A DNA stretch of 45,314 nt from Flexilinea sp. (lineage in GTDB: Bacteria > Chloroflexota > Anaerolineae > Anaerolineales > Anaerolineaceae), in the NCBI GenBank assembly GCA_017432685.1, contig JAFRIR010000028.1, positions 1-45,314 on the forward strand. Reading direction: 5' to 3'. Below are positions 26,011-33,787 of this stretch, in pieces; positions within the stretch are counted from its first letter, which is position 1, and every line of letters starts with the position of its first letter. The notes below the pieces were generated by a model. That model made no database searches. It saw only the letters and a list, made by a program, of their open reading frames with translations, and was not told where the DNA came from. Position numbers and translations under genes: made by a program.

Positions 26011-26043
26011 AGAAGCCATACAATTACGCGGCTTCTTTTTTTC
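26011..26043 (+). terminator. Rho-independent terminator
   Basis: AGAAGCC (26011-26017) pairs with GGCTTCT (26030-26036), then a T-run. Confidence 0.85.
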
Positions 26044-26049
26044 TAACCT

Positions 26050-26122
26050 TGAAGAACGCAGCACACCTGAACAGCTTTCTTGCTGCTGCACAGTCAGCAA
26101 AAGAAAACTGAATGGCGTGCTG
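26050..26122 (-). repeat. Degenerate structured repeat, reverse orientation
   Basis: GCAGCACACCTGAACAGCTTTCTTGCTG resembles the reversed 104-bp element (GGAGCACACGTGGACAGCTTTTTTGCTG at 39638), but terminal repeats are not intact. Confidence 0.5.
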
Positions 26123-26148
26123 CATTTCCTTATTTTCAGAGGACCATT

Positions 26149-26856
26149 ATGAATTTCACTCACAAAAAGTCTATCCTTTTTCTGATATCGACACTGCTGA
26201 CTTTCGTCTTTTCAGCCCACGCATTTGCAGACGAGGAACGCTATATGATCGAAGATATAACCCTGAACAGCGGCTATTCCATGCCCGTGATCGGACTGGG
26301 CACCTGGTCCCTTTCCAATGATCAGGCGGAAAACTCCGTCTATCACGCACTGAAAACCGGTATGCGCCTGATCGATACCGCCCGCTATTACCGCTGCGAG
26401 ATTGGCGTCGGCCGCGGTATCCAAAAGACAATCGATGAGGGATTCGTCACCCGTGAAGAGATTTTCGTCACCTCCAAGATCATGCCCTCCGATTACGACC
26501 GTGCCGCGCAGGGGATCAACGACTCCCTCTCCGACCTTGGTCTGGACTATCTGGACCTGATGCTCATCCACCAGCCCGGCTGGAACGATGAGGCTGTTTA
26601 TAAAGCGATGGAAGACGCGGTCCGCGCCGGAAAGGTTCGCTCCATCGGCATCTCTAACTACTATACGCCCCAGGCTGTGGATGAAGTGCTTTCCTATGCG
26701 GAGATCCTGCCGGCGGTGATCCAGAATGAAAACCATCTGTATTATCAGAACACCGAGCTGCAGGAATATGTGAAACAGTGGGGGATCCTGGTCGAATCCT
26801 GGTACCCTTTCGGCGGACGCGGCCACACCGCAGAGCACTTTGGCAATGAAACATAG
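26149..26856 (+). CDS. Exported aldo/keto reductase, C-terminally truncated
   Basis: A 235-aa remnant of an aldo/keto reductase (NADPH-dependent carbonyl reductase). A signal peptide (MNFTHKKSILFLISTLLTF, ending SAHAFA) precedes the barrel, which is unusual since the family is normally cytoplasmic. Strands with the catalytic tetrad are all visible: RLIDTARYY (Asp, Tyr), VTSKIM (Lys) and LMLIHQPG (His). The chain stops after GGRGHTAEHFGNET, where intact relatives continue for roughly 80 residues with the IPGSSxPxHIxEN-type cofactor-binding segment. A GGACGGTT-family hairpin starts six bases after the stop, so repeat insertion or deletion probably removed the 3' end. Without NADP-binding residues it is unlikely to be active. 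The start was set at 26149 by the signal peptide. Confidence 0.8.
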   Translation: MNFTHKKSILFLISTLLTFVFSAHAFADEERYMIEDITLNSGYSMPVIGLGTWSLSNDQAENSVYHALKTGMRLIDTARYYRCEIGVGRGIQKTIDEGFVTREEIFVTSKIMPSDYDRAAQGINDSLSDLGLDYLDLMLIHQPGWNDEAVYKAMEDAVRAGKVRSIGISNYYTPQAVDEVLSYAEILPAVIQNENHLYYQNTELQEYVKQWGILVESWYPFGGRGHTAEHFGNET

Positions 26857-26861
26857 GAACA

Positions 26862-26897
26862 GGAGACGGTTCCGGGATAACCGTCCCCCTTTTTTTG
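26862..26897 (+). terminator. GGAGACGGTT hairpin with T-run
   Basis: GGAGACGGTT (26862-26871) against AACCGTCCCC (26879-26888), then T7: a GGACGGTT-family copy that also fits a Rho-independent terminator. Confidence 0.7.
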
Positions 26898-26910
26898 CCC
26901 CCTGAATTCG

Positions 26911-27267
26911 TCAAAAATCAATATCCGGGACGAGCTTTTCTGTCTTGCGCAGAAGGATTGTGATGAGGTCATTGCACTCGCGCCGCATGCTGATATAGGT
27001 CCGATCCTCCAGATAACCTTTTTCATAGACCAGATCCAGAAAATGGACAGTTTTGACCGTACAGAGCATGGCGTGATGGAGGTCGTCAATATATTCCATC
27101 TCATCGTTGTCCGGGTCCAGCCGGGTGATGGCGGCTCCGATCTGTCCGCCGTAATTCATAATGTTTTCCGCAAGATTTTCCTCGTGGGCTTCATCTTTCA
27201 GATAGCCGTAAAGTTTTGCGAGTCTTTCCGAAAGCCGTACAGCCTTTTCTTTCGCGATTTTTCTCAT
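26911..27267 (-). CDS. Four-helix bundle protein (IVP-like)
   Basis: A 118-aa all-helical protein resembling the four-helix-bundle family first seen in 23S rRNA intervening sequences (IVP/TIGR02436-like): KLYGYLKDEAHEENLAENIM, YIDDLHHAMLCTVKTVHFLD, TYISMRRECNDLI. Function of such proteins is unknown; related bundles often sit beside reverse transcriptases or are stand-alone. ATG 27267 follows AGGAAAGGAACCTACC; a longer frame back to 27357 would run through repeat DNA and is rejected. It is the last minus-strand gene after the radical-SAM locus, separated from the HemW-like gene by a repeat fragment, so membership in that locus is doubtful. Confidence 0.75.
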   Translation of the reverse strand: MRKIAKEKAVRLSERLAKLYGYLKDEAHEENLAENIMNYGGQIGAAITRLDPDNDEMEYIDDLHHAMLCTVKTVHFLDLVYEKGYLEDRTYISMRRECNDLITILLRKTEKLVPDIDF

Positions 27268-27299
27268 GGTAGGTTCCTTTCCTGATTTATGCAGCTCGG

Positions 27300-27358
27300 G
27301 TGCCGGGAAGCAGTCCCGGAGGGGCACAGGCCCAGACCAGGTGTGCGCTGTTCTCACA
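27300..27358. repeat. Fragment of the structured repeat
   Basis: Contains GCAGTCCCGGAGGGGCACAGG and CCAGACCAGGTGTGCGCTG, matching the CAGGTGTGCTCC side of the 104-bp family, between the four-helix and HemW-like genes. Confidence 0.45.
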
Positions 27359-27362
27359 ATTA

Positions 27363-28697
27363 CTATTTTATTGCATTAATCGGGATGTCATCAAGCATTT
27401 GCTGAATAAACCAGGAGCCATTGGCGAGCAGCTGTGTGGACTCGCCGTCATCCGTCACACGCAAAAAACCTTTTGCGATCCACCTTTGGAACAGGCTCAG
27501 AGCACTCTCCGGTCCCAGGATAGAAACAAACGGCTCGGGCAGGGGATGTCCGCTGCGGACCTCCCGCTCCAGACGGGCATAAAGACTTTCCGCATCAGTA
27601 CGCTTCAACCCACCCAAAAGGCCGGGATTCCCATTCACTATACCTGCACGATATTCGTCCAGTTCCGCGTGACGGTAAAGGAAATCACCAAAATAACCGT
27701 CCGCGATCGTCCCAAAGGAGAGCAGGTCTTCTCCGCGGGAAGGGGAGGTAAAATAGCGGTTATCGTCCCGTCCCTTGGCCATATGGTTATAGATCTTCAG
27801 CCGGAACCCGTGCTTCTCCGCCAGCCAGAAGGCGTATTGATATTGCCGCCACATCGCGGTGATGTCCGGATCGAGGATACCGTGGTGCTCAAAGAAAGCC
27901 CGGTTGCGCGGCGAACGCACCAATTCATAGATCGAAAAACCTTCCACACCCGCAGCGGTCAATTCCGCAACATCCGCGAGGATGTCCTCTTCCTGATAGT
28001 GCGGCAGCCCGATGATGATGTCCGTACTGACGGTCCAGCCGCTCTCCACCGCATAGCGTATCTTTTCGAGGACCTGCTTGCCGGGTTCTCTGCGGCCGAT
28101 CGCCCTGCGGATGGGGTCGCACAGGGTCTGGGTTCCGACATGCAGCCGGGTGAAACCAATTTGCATAAGGTCATCCAGAACTTTTTCGTTAAGGTCTGAA
28201 GAAGTTGACTCAAGAGCTAATTCTGTACTTTCATTAAGCTTAAAATATTCCCGGATCCTATCCACCACACGGCACAAGCCATCGACACCGATGGTCAGCG
28301 GGGTACCGCCGCCAAAATGAACAGTCGAGAGTCGTTTTTTCCTCAGAGTGGGATTGTCCCTGCCCCACAGGCACACCTCCTGCTCCAGATATCCGGGATA
28401 ATCAGCCAGTTCCGGCGCCCGGGAAGGAGTCAGCGGAAAGGAATAACAGTCACAGTAACCGCAGCGGGTTCGGCAGTAGGGGACATGAGCGTAGATACAG
28501 AAAGCTTCTGCGGGGGACAAGGCGGCAGCGGCCTTTACCTCATTCAGCAGTTCCGACCCGGATGAGGTCATGGGACGCCGCGCCCAGAGCGGCCGCGGCA
28601 TCGCGCGTTCCCGCAGAATTTCCGGCAGCGGACGGTCATCAAAACGCCTTAGTCCGGCTTCCTGTTGTTCGAGTCTTGTTTTAAAATCGGTTGTCAT
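27363..28697 (-). CDS. HemW/HemN-like radical SAM protein
   Basis: A 444-aa radical SAM enzyme of the coproporphyrinogen-III-oxidase-like group. The cluster motif is CRTRCGYC (C75, C79, C82) with one further Cys two residues on (YCDCY), followed by VHFGGGTPL and IIIGLPHYQEED, standard for HemN/HemW. It has a 65-residue N-terminal extension. HemW proteins handle heme; HemN makes protoporphyrinogen; others are methyltransferases. No heme genes are present, and it lies downstream of a radical-SAM/CxC-protein locus, so a role as accessory enzyme there is possible but unproven. No clear ribosome-binding site precedes ATG 28697, because the upstream sequence is heptamer repeats. Confidence 0.87.
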   Translation of the reverse strand: MTTDFKTRLEQQEAGLRRFDDRPLPEILRERAMPRPLWARRPMTSSGSELLNEVKAAAALSPAEAFCIYAHVPYCRTRCGYCDCYSFPLTPSRAPELADYPGYLEQEVCLWGRDNPTLRKKRLSTVHFGGGTPLTIGVDGLCRVVDRIREYFKLNESTELALESTSSDLNEKVLDDLMQIGFTRLHVGTQTLCDPIRRAIGRREPGKQVLEKIRYAVESGWTVSTDIIIGLPHYQEEDILADVAELTAAGVEGFSIYELVRSPRNRAFFEHHGILDPDITAMWRQYQYAFWLAEKHGFRLKIYNHMAKGRDDNRYFTSPSRGEDLLSFGTIADGYFGDFLYRHAELDEYRAGIVNGNPGLLGGLKRTDAESLYARLEREVRSGHPLPEPFVSILGPESALSLFQRWIAKGFLRVTDDGESTQLLANGSWFIQQMLDDIPINAIK

Positions 28698-28845
28698 ATG
28701 CGGTAGGTATTAGGTGTTAGGTATTAGGTGTTAGGTGTTAGGATGTAGGAACTAAGGGTCAGGGACCGGGGACCAGGGGCAAGTGTTTGCTCGTCATCTT
28801 GTCGCCTACCACTGGTCCCTGGCCCCTGTTCCCTGATCCCTGATT
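28698..28845. repeat. Heptamer tracts, partly inverted
   Basis: TTAGGTG/TTAGGTA units (about 28704-28748), then GGGTCAG GGACCGG GGACCAG (28755-28779), facing CTGGTCCCTGGCCCCTG (28812-28828) in the opposite sense. Noncoding spacer between the CxC protein and HemW-like genes; the inverted pair could form a terminator. Confidence 0.75.
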
Positions 28846-30207
28846 TCAGTCCGGATACCAGTAATGAGGACCAACGCCCTCACAGGAACAATAGCTATAC
28901 CCTTCGCAGGAACAATAACTGTACCCCTCGCAGGTGCAGACCACATGTCCCACACAGGAGCAGACGTCACCGGCTACGCAGTTGCAGACGCAGACTGCCC
29001 CTTCCGGGATCGGAGAGCCGCAGGGCAGCGTATAAGTCACCGTTTGTCCGGTCACGGGATCTGTCCCTTTCACCTCGATCCCCTTGGTATCGTCCTTCAT
29101 TTCTTTAAGGTCCACCGGGCAGCCAAGGAGCTCAAAATCCGGCAGGCTGATGAACAGGATGCTCTTGTCTACAGCCACAGCGCAGGAGCTCCCATCTTTG
29201 GCAACAGCGATCGGGAGCCATTTCGCAGCGACTGTGGTCAGGCGGTGCAGCACAGCCCCGTCTTCCATAGAGACCAGGACGATCTCCTTATCCGTCCCGC
29301 CAAGGATGCCATAGCTTCCATCCGGTGTAACAGCCGCGGACAAAATGCTCTGGTCCAGATCCTTTTTCCAGATCACATGCCCATCCGTCAGGGAAACGAG
29401 ACGGTATTCCTCATTTCCCTTCGCGCAAATCAATGCTTTTGCGCCGCCCGGGAGGACCGCATAAACCGCATTGGGGACGGCATCGGTTCCAACATAATTC
29501 TGAATCGTCCCTGACTGAACGTCGAAGATACTAAAACCCTTCTGCCGCAGGATGAACAAATACCGGCCGTCACTCAGGACTGTGATATCCTGAAATTTAT
29601 TATCTTCCGAGATCTCATAGAGCTTTTCCTGGTCAGTATAGCTGAAATCCCCTTCCCGGTTCAGCTTGAAGATCACATTTCCCGTGACACCGTAGATATT
29701 GCCATGGGTATCGGTGTCCAGACCGTTGAAGCTGCTGGTTTTCACGACATTTACTTTGATCGATCCGGAAGAGGTTTCCTTCAGCTCCGGCAAAAGGAGC
29801 GGACGGATCGAACTGGAACCGCCCATGAGCGCCAGTGAGTTCCCGTTGATGAAAGCCATGGCGAGGAGCTCTTCGTTAATGTCCTTCGCCTTCTCGCTTT
29901 TCTCCAGTGCATGGGAGCTATAATCCCAGCATTTCTGCTGAGAAGCACTGTCAAAGGAAAAGAGATGTTTTCCGTCTGCAGAGATCATCAAGTCAATGAT
30001 CGTGTTTTGATGTGCCGGGGCGGATTTGCACAGCGTCGTCAGGTCCGAGGCGGCATGTGCCGGTTTGACAAAGCGGGTGTTCATCCCGACACCCATCACG
30101 GCGGCACCGAGTCCGGCCGCTTTCAGAAAATCCCGGCGGCTGAGCTGCCAGGTCATTCCATCCTGCCGGAGCGCGTAAACCTCCGGACGCTCGTTTTTGT
30201 TGGTCAT
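28846..30207 (-). CDS. Tat-exported beta-propeller protein with CxC octapeptide tail (candidate modified precursor)
   Basis: A 453-aa protein. The N-terminus is a twin-arginine signal (SRRDFLKAAGLGAAVMG, 23-39), so it folds before export. Residues about 60-385 are WD40/YVTN-like blades (ADGKHLFSFDSASQ, DGRYLFILRQKGFSIFD, PDGSYGILGGTDKEIVLVS). The C-terminus is extraordinary: after a TLPCGSPIPEGAVCV linker come octapeptides CNCVAGDV, CSCVGHVV, CTCEGYSY, CSCEGYSY, CSCEG (408-444), ending VGPHYWYPD. Eleven cysteines in about 40 residues, strictly spaced CxC-x5. It is the only Cys-rich peptide encoded among four radical-SAM genes and an RRE-like gene, so I infer that the tail is their substrate. 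Alternatively it could bind a metal or Fe-S cluster unmodified. AAAGGAG precedes ATG 30207. Upstream lies an 840-bp repeat array, so it may have a separate transcript. Confidence 0.9.
   Translation of the reverse strand: MTNKNERPEVYALRQDGMTWQLSRRDFLKAAGLGAAVMGVGMNTRFVKPAHAASDLTTLCKSAPAHQNTIIDLMISADGKHLFSFDSASQQKCWDYSSHALEKSEKAKDINEELLAMAFINGNSLALMGGSSSIRPLLLPELKETSSGSIKVNVVKTSSFNGLDTDTHGNIYGVTGNVIFKLNREGDFSYTDQEKLYEISEDNKFQDITVLSDGRYLFILRQKGFSIFDVQSGTIQNYVGTDAVPNAVYAVLPGGAKALICAKGNEEYRLVSLTDGHVIWKKDLDQSILSAAVTPDGSYGILGGTDKEIVLVSMEDGAVLHRLTTVAAKWLPIAVAKDGSSCAVAVDKSILFISLPDFELLGCPVDLKEMKDDTKGIEVKGTDPVTGQTVTYTLPCGSPIPEGAVCVCNCVAGDVCSCVGHVVCTCEGYSYCSCEGYSYCSCEGVGPHYWYPD
28867..28986 (-). other. 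CxC octapeptide-repeat tail coding segment
   Basis: Codons 408-447: five units with Cys at positions 1 and 3 of each 8-residue period. Units 4 and 5 are also nearly identical in DNA (24-bp period), indicating recent duplication or conversion of units. Tyr and Gly occupy fixed inner positions in the last three units. Confidence 0.85.
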
Positions 30208-30262
30208 ATATACTCCTTTCGCGATATTAGCGTTTTTTCTTCACCTGTTCCGTATAGTGTAC

Positions 30263-30660
30263 GCCCTGGTCTGCCTTGCTGTTGCCGCGAAGCCGGCACT
30301 GCAAGTCTGCACAGCCGTGCGTCTCCGGACGTTATAGAGCATGTCCTGGTCTGCCTTGCTGCTGCCGCGAAGCCGGCACACTGCAAGTCTGCACAGCCGT
30401 GCGTCTCCGGGCATCACAGAGCACGTCCTGGTCTGTCTTGCTGCCGCCGCGAAGCCGGCACTGCAAGTCTGCACAGCCGTGCGTCTCCGGGCATCACAGA
30501 GCACGTCCTGGTCTGTCTTGTTGCTGCCGCGAAGCCGGCACACTGCAAGTCTGCACAGCCGTGCATCTCCGGACGTCACAGAGCACGTCCTGGTCTGTCT
30601 TGCTGCTGCCGCGAAGCCGGCACTGCAAGTCTGCACAGCCGTGCATCTCCGGACGTTCCA
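30263..30660. repeat. Tandem array, five units of 80/82 bp alternating
   Basis: Unit starts 30263, 30343, 30425, 30505 and 30587. Lengths run 80, 82, 80, 82 because every second unit has CACACTGCAAG in place of CACTGCAAG. Each contains CTTGC...TGCCG-CGAAGC-CGGCA...GCAAG, the hairpin of the 104-bp family in reverse orientation. The alternation implies duplication of a 162-bp dimer. No spacers, so not CRISPR. Confidence 0.92.
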
Positions 30661-30706
30661 CAATCCCGCACAGGAGTGCAGTCCTGATGTGCGGGCTGCG
30701 CCGCAG
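30661..30706. repeat. Hairpin junction between the two arrays
   Basis: AATCCCGCAC ... GTGCGGG and CAGTCCTGATGTGCGG, the left half of a structured-repeat hairpin whose right half (CCGCAGCATCAGG) begins the 44-bp array. The same junction occurs once at about 34350-34394. Confidence 0.7.
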
Positions 30707-31101
30707 CATCAGGGCAGACCTCGTGTGCTCCGTTCCAATTTGTGCAGCAGCATCGGGGCAGACCTCGTGTGCTCCGTTCCAATTTGTGCAGCAGCATCGG
30801 GCAAACCTCGTGTGCTCCGTTCCAATTTGTGCAGCAGCATCAGGGCAGACCTCGTGTGCTCCATTCCAATTTGTGCAGCAGCATCAGGGCAGACCTCGTG
30901 TGCTCCGTTCCAATTTGTGCAGCAGCATCAGGGCAGACCTCGTGTACTCCGTTCCAATTTGCGCCGCAGCATCAGGGCAGACCTCGTATGCTCCGTTCCA
31001 ATTTGCGCCGCAGCATCAGGGCAGACCTCGTGTGCTCCGTTCCAATTTGAGCCGCAGCATCAGGGCTGACTTCGTGTGCTCCGTTCCAATTTGCGCAGCA
31101 G
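30707..31101. repeat. Tandem array, nine units of 44 bp
   Basis: Units begin CATCAGGGCAGACC and end TTTGTGCAGCAG or TTTGCGCCGCAG, starting at 30707, 30751, 30795 (43 bp), 30838, 30882, 30926, 30970, 31014 and 31058. The last unit supplies the final residues and stop codon of the radical-SAM gene at 31060. With the 80/82-bp array it fills the 850-bp gap before the CxC protein gene. Confidence 0.95.
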
Positions 31102-32364
31102 CAGTTCCAGCGTGAGAGCACGGTTGATCTCACAGCGGTTATAAGGCCATTCCCCGTCCGCCGCCGGGATTCCCCGGGTGAAGCAGTCACCGGCGCAGTG
31201 ATAGTAACAAAAACACTCCGTACATCGATCCCTGCGGTGCAGGATCTCACGCATCTGCCGTATGCGCGCCTCCTCATCAATATAGATCCCTGTCTTATCG
31301 GCATGACCAAAGACCCCGCCGCACTGGCCGTCGCGGCCGGTGGTCTCGTAGCAGCCGGTCACCTGTCCCAGCGGATTGACCGTCAGGCTCTCTCCGAGCG
31401 GCGCCAGACAGAAAGCAGAATAAACACCTTCCGGGCGAGCACCGGAATAATACAAAATCTTTCCGTGCTCTCCCGCGATCTCCCGGGCATCCAGAAAAGC
31501 CCTCACAAAACGTTCTCCCTGCTTACGAAAAGCCTGCCCATGCGCCCCGCGTGACTGGAAAAAAGCCGGTTCCGCCTGGATCTCCCGGCAGCCGGTCTCT
31601 TCGCAGAGAAAGCGGACATCCTCCGGCAGCCGTTCAAAGCGTTCCGGGATCACCGTCATGCGGATGTTGAAGGGATAGCCGGCTTTTGTGAGCTGCCTCA
31701 CCGAACGCATCACCCGCTCAAAGGAAGGGCTCCCGCCCGGCAGGGGACGCTGCCGGTTCTGTGTTTCCGCGGCTCCATCCATGGAGATCGTCATGCCGTT
31801 GATCCGGTCCATCAGCCATTTGCCGTGTTCCTCTCCCCAGCAGCCGTTCGTGACAATATGGAGCAGCGAACGCAGCGGTTTCTGCCGCGCATAATCGGCC
31901 AGCTCCCGCATGGCATTCCAATGCATGGTCGGTTCCCCGCCTCCATGGAAAGTCACCGAAAAATGATCCCGGCCTGATCGCTGCGCGTTTTCGCAAACCA
32001 TATCGATCGCAAGCCGGGCCACAGCCGGATCCAGATCAAGATCATTGGTCTCTCCGCCATTGGCATAGCAGTAAATGCAGCGCAGGTTGCAGCGATTGCT
32101 CATCAGCAGTGCGGCAGAAGTCGGACAGAATTCTTTAAGGTTCGGCTCGGGCGGTTCCGGTGGGTCAGCTTTCGTGAAGCCAATGCTGTCGAAAAATTCC
32201 AGCACATCCGGCTCATCCGCAAGGACCCCACGCTCCCGGGTGTCACAAAAGCGCTGTGCACATTCCGCCATCGCACCGTTGCCCAGGAACAGCAAACCGA
32301 TGAGCGGCCTATAGATCAGGTATTTCGTCTGAAAAGGAATCAAATAAAGCGATTTCCCTCGCAT
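31060..32364 (-). CDS. Radical SAM/SPASM peptide maturase (A)
   Basis: A 434-aa radical SAM enzyme. The [4Fe-4S]-SAM motif is CNLRCIYC (C92, C96, C99), followed by FHGGGEPTMHW, VTNGCW and SMDGAAETQNRQRP. A C-terminal SPASM domain binds auxiliary clusters: FCLAP, TGCYE, and CTECFCYYHCAGDC with a final NRC. SPASM proteins modify peptides (sactipeptides, ranthipeptides, PqqE, anSMEs). The start at 32364 follows GGAGGGGATAG and overlaps the preceding gene by 56 nt, so translation is coupled. The C-terminal LLRKLERSTRSQP is encoded by the last 44-bp repeat unit, so the original stop has been replaced. Likely acts on the CxC tail of the propeller protein. Confidence 0.9.
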   Translation of the reverse strand: MRGKSLYLIPFQTKYLIYRPLIGLLFLGNGAMAECAQRFCDTRERGVLADEPDVLEFFDSIGFTKADPPEPPEPNLKEFCPTSAALLMSNRCNLRCIYCYANGGETNDLDLDPAVARLAIDMVCENAQRSGRDHFSVTFHGGGEPTMHWNAMRELADYARQKPLRSLLHIVTNGCWGEEHGKWLMDRINGMTISMDGAAETQNRQRPLPGGSPSFERVMRSVRQLTKAGYPFNIRMTVIPERFERLPEDVRFLCEETGCREIQAEPAFFQSRGAHGQAFRKQGERFVRAFLDAREIAGEHGKILYYSGARPEGVYSAFCLAPLGESLTVNPLGQVTGCYETTGRDGQCGGVFGHADKTGIYIDEEARIRQMREILHRRDRCTECFCYYHCAGDCFTRGIPAADGEWPYNRCEINRALTLELLLRKLERSTRSQP

Positions 32365-33787
32365 CTATCCCCTCCACGATAGGATCTTCATCTTTCATCT
32401 TTACTCCGGCAAAGCCATACTCCCGCGCATAATCAAGAAGCCATACTTTTGCCGTCCTCAGCAATTCCGCTTCCGTAAGCGTCCGATTGACGCGGCAGCG
32501 GAAGGAGCCGAAATCCTGCAGTTCACTGCGCTGTGCCGGACAGATATCCGGGCAGCCGCGTGAGCAATGGAAACGGTTGAAACAGCCTATACATTCCGGA
32601 TCTTCGGCTGAGAGTGTTTCAAAAATCTTCCTGTCCCAGGGCAAATTCACTCCCTTCTTTTCCGCTTCCGCCACGGAGGAAACCGCAAAGCATGCCGAAA
32701 CACCCTCCGGCGGAACCAACTGCAGTACCCTGCGAAAGCAGTGGCAATAGCGTCCATGGATCTCATCCGGCCGGCTGCCGCTGTAACTGAGTCCCGGAGC
32801 GTGCTCTTTCGCTTTCAGGAAATATTCACAAAATTCATCCGCTGCTGACAAATCCGCATCCTGCCGATAAGCAGGCTCCATACGGATCACATCCGCATGA
32901 AGAACTTCCCGGCAATATGAGGTAATTTCCGGGATCCGGGAAAAATTCTCTGGCAAAACTGTCACACGAACTGTCAGCTGTCCCTGAAATTCTCGGATGA
33001 TCCCAGCGGTCCGCTCAACGAAAGCGGAAGTGTTTCCGCCGCTCCGCAGCGGACGCTGACGGTTTTGGATATCCGGCGGGCCGTCCACAGAAAGTCCGAT
33101 CTGATCGAAATTCTTCGCGAAAAGAACCGCACGCTCTTCCGGCATCACGCCGTTCGTCGCAAGATAGGAGTAAAACGGGACCTGTTCCTGCATACTCATA
33201 GTCTTCAAATCGGCAAGCAGCTCCGGCAGCCGGGGATCCATGGTCGGTTCGCCGCCGCCATGGAAAACAACCGTAAACGATTTTTGTTCTTCTCTGCAAT
33301 TCGAAAGGATCCTTTTAGCGGCATTCATGATATGTTCCCGGGAGAGCTGAAGCGCGCTGTCCCTTTCGGGTTCCGCAAAGCAGTAGGTGCAATACAGGTT
33401 ACAGGTCAGCGAGGTGTAAAGTGTCAGGCAGAGGGGTTTGTAATTTTCCGGGCTGAGAAGAGTGTTCCATTGACTTACTGCCTGTTGAGCAAAGTTGATC
33501 AATTCTAAGGTGACGGTTTCTCCTGGAACCGTCACCCAGGAATTGATCCGTCCAAAAGGTACGGTTCCAGGGGAAACCGTCCCCTTTAGAGCTGTTCCCT
33601 TAAACCCGAAGGGGAGTTCACCGGAAAGAAGTCCCAGGATCTCCTCCGCTTCCGCCTCGCGGGCAGCGGCAAGATAGCCCGGCGCATAAAACAGCGTCAA
33701 CTCTTCAAATTGCCGCGTAAAGATCGGCAGAGCCTCTCCTTCGATTTGGCAAAACTGCAGCCGCTCAGTCAGGAATTCCCGGTTCAC
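32309..33787 (-). CDS. Radical SAM/SPASM peptide maturase (B) with repeat-derived insert
   Basis: A 492-aa relative of maturase A. Radical SAM motif CNLYCTYC (C129, C133, C136), FHGGGEPTMD, SVDGPPDIQNRQRP, then SPASM cysteines (CHCFRR, SACFA, ECIGCFNRFHCSRGCPDIC, RCRVN). Between the N-terminal domain and the barrel, residues about 62-98 (FKGTALKGTVSPGTVPFG, then NSWVTVPGETVTLELIN) are encoded by two GGACGGTT-family hairpins inserted in frame. A GTG at 33787 with GAGGTG seven bases ahead is preferred; a GTG at 33802 is the longer alternative. It overlaps the RRE-like gene by a few codons. The tryptophan/asparagine pattern shared with maturase A suggests gene duplication. Confidence 0.88.
   Translation of the reverse strand: MNREFLTERLQFCQIEGEALPIFTRQFEELTLFYAPGYLAAAREAEAEEILGLLSGELPFGFKGTALKGTVSPGTVPFGRINSWVTVPGETVTLELINFAQQAVSQWNTLLSPENYKPLCLTLYTSLTCNLYCTYCFAEPERDSALQLSREHIMNAAKRILSNCREEQKSFTVVFHGGGEPTMDPRLPELLADLKTMSMQEQVPFYSYLATNGVMPEERAVLFAKNFDQIGLSVDGPPDIQNRQRPLRSGGNTSAFVERTAGIIREFQGQLTVRVTVLPENFSRIPEITSYCREVLHADVIRMEPAYRQDADLSAADEFCEYFLKAKEHAPGLSYSGSRPDEIHGRYCHCFRRVLQLVPPEGVSACFAVSSVAEAEKKGVNLPWDRKIFETLSAEDPECIGCFNRFHCSRGCPDICPAQRSELQDFGSFRCRVNRTLTEAELLRTAKVWLLDYAREYGFAGVKMKDEDPIVEGIDAREIALFDSFSDEIPDL
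33509..33584. repeat. Two GGACGGTT-type hairpins inside a coding sequence
   Basis: GGTGACGGTT...AACCGTCACC (33509-33536) and GGTACGGTTCC...AAACCGTCCCC (33558-33584). They keep the frame of the radical-SAM gene open on the minus strand. Confidence 0.85.

Noticed and set aside
30263-31101. Possible CRISPR array
   Set aside because: Units are contiguous with no unique spacers, alternate 80/82 bp or are 44 bp, and no cas genes are present.
30276-31115. Long plus-strand open frames (up to 279 codons) through the repeat arrays, and minus-strand ones at 30241-30663
   Set aside because: They run through 80/82-bp and 44-bp tandem units in several frames at once. Unit lengths are not multiples of three and the hairpin structure explains the sequence better than coding.
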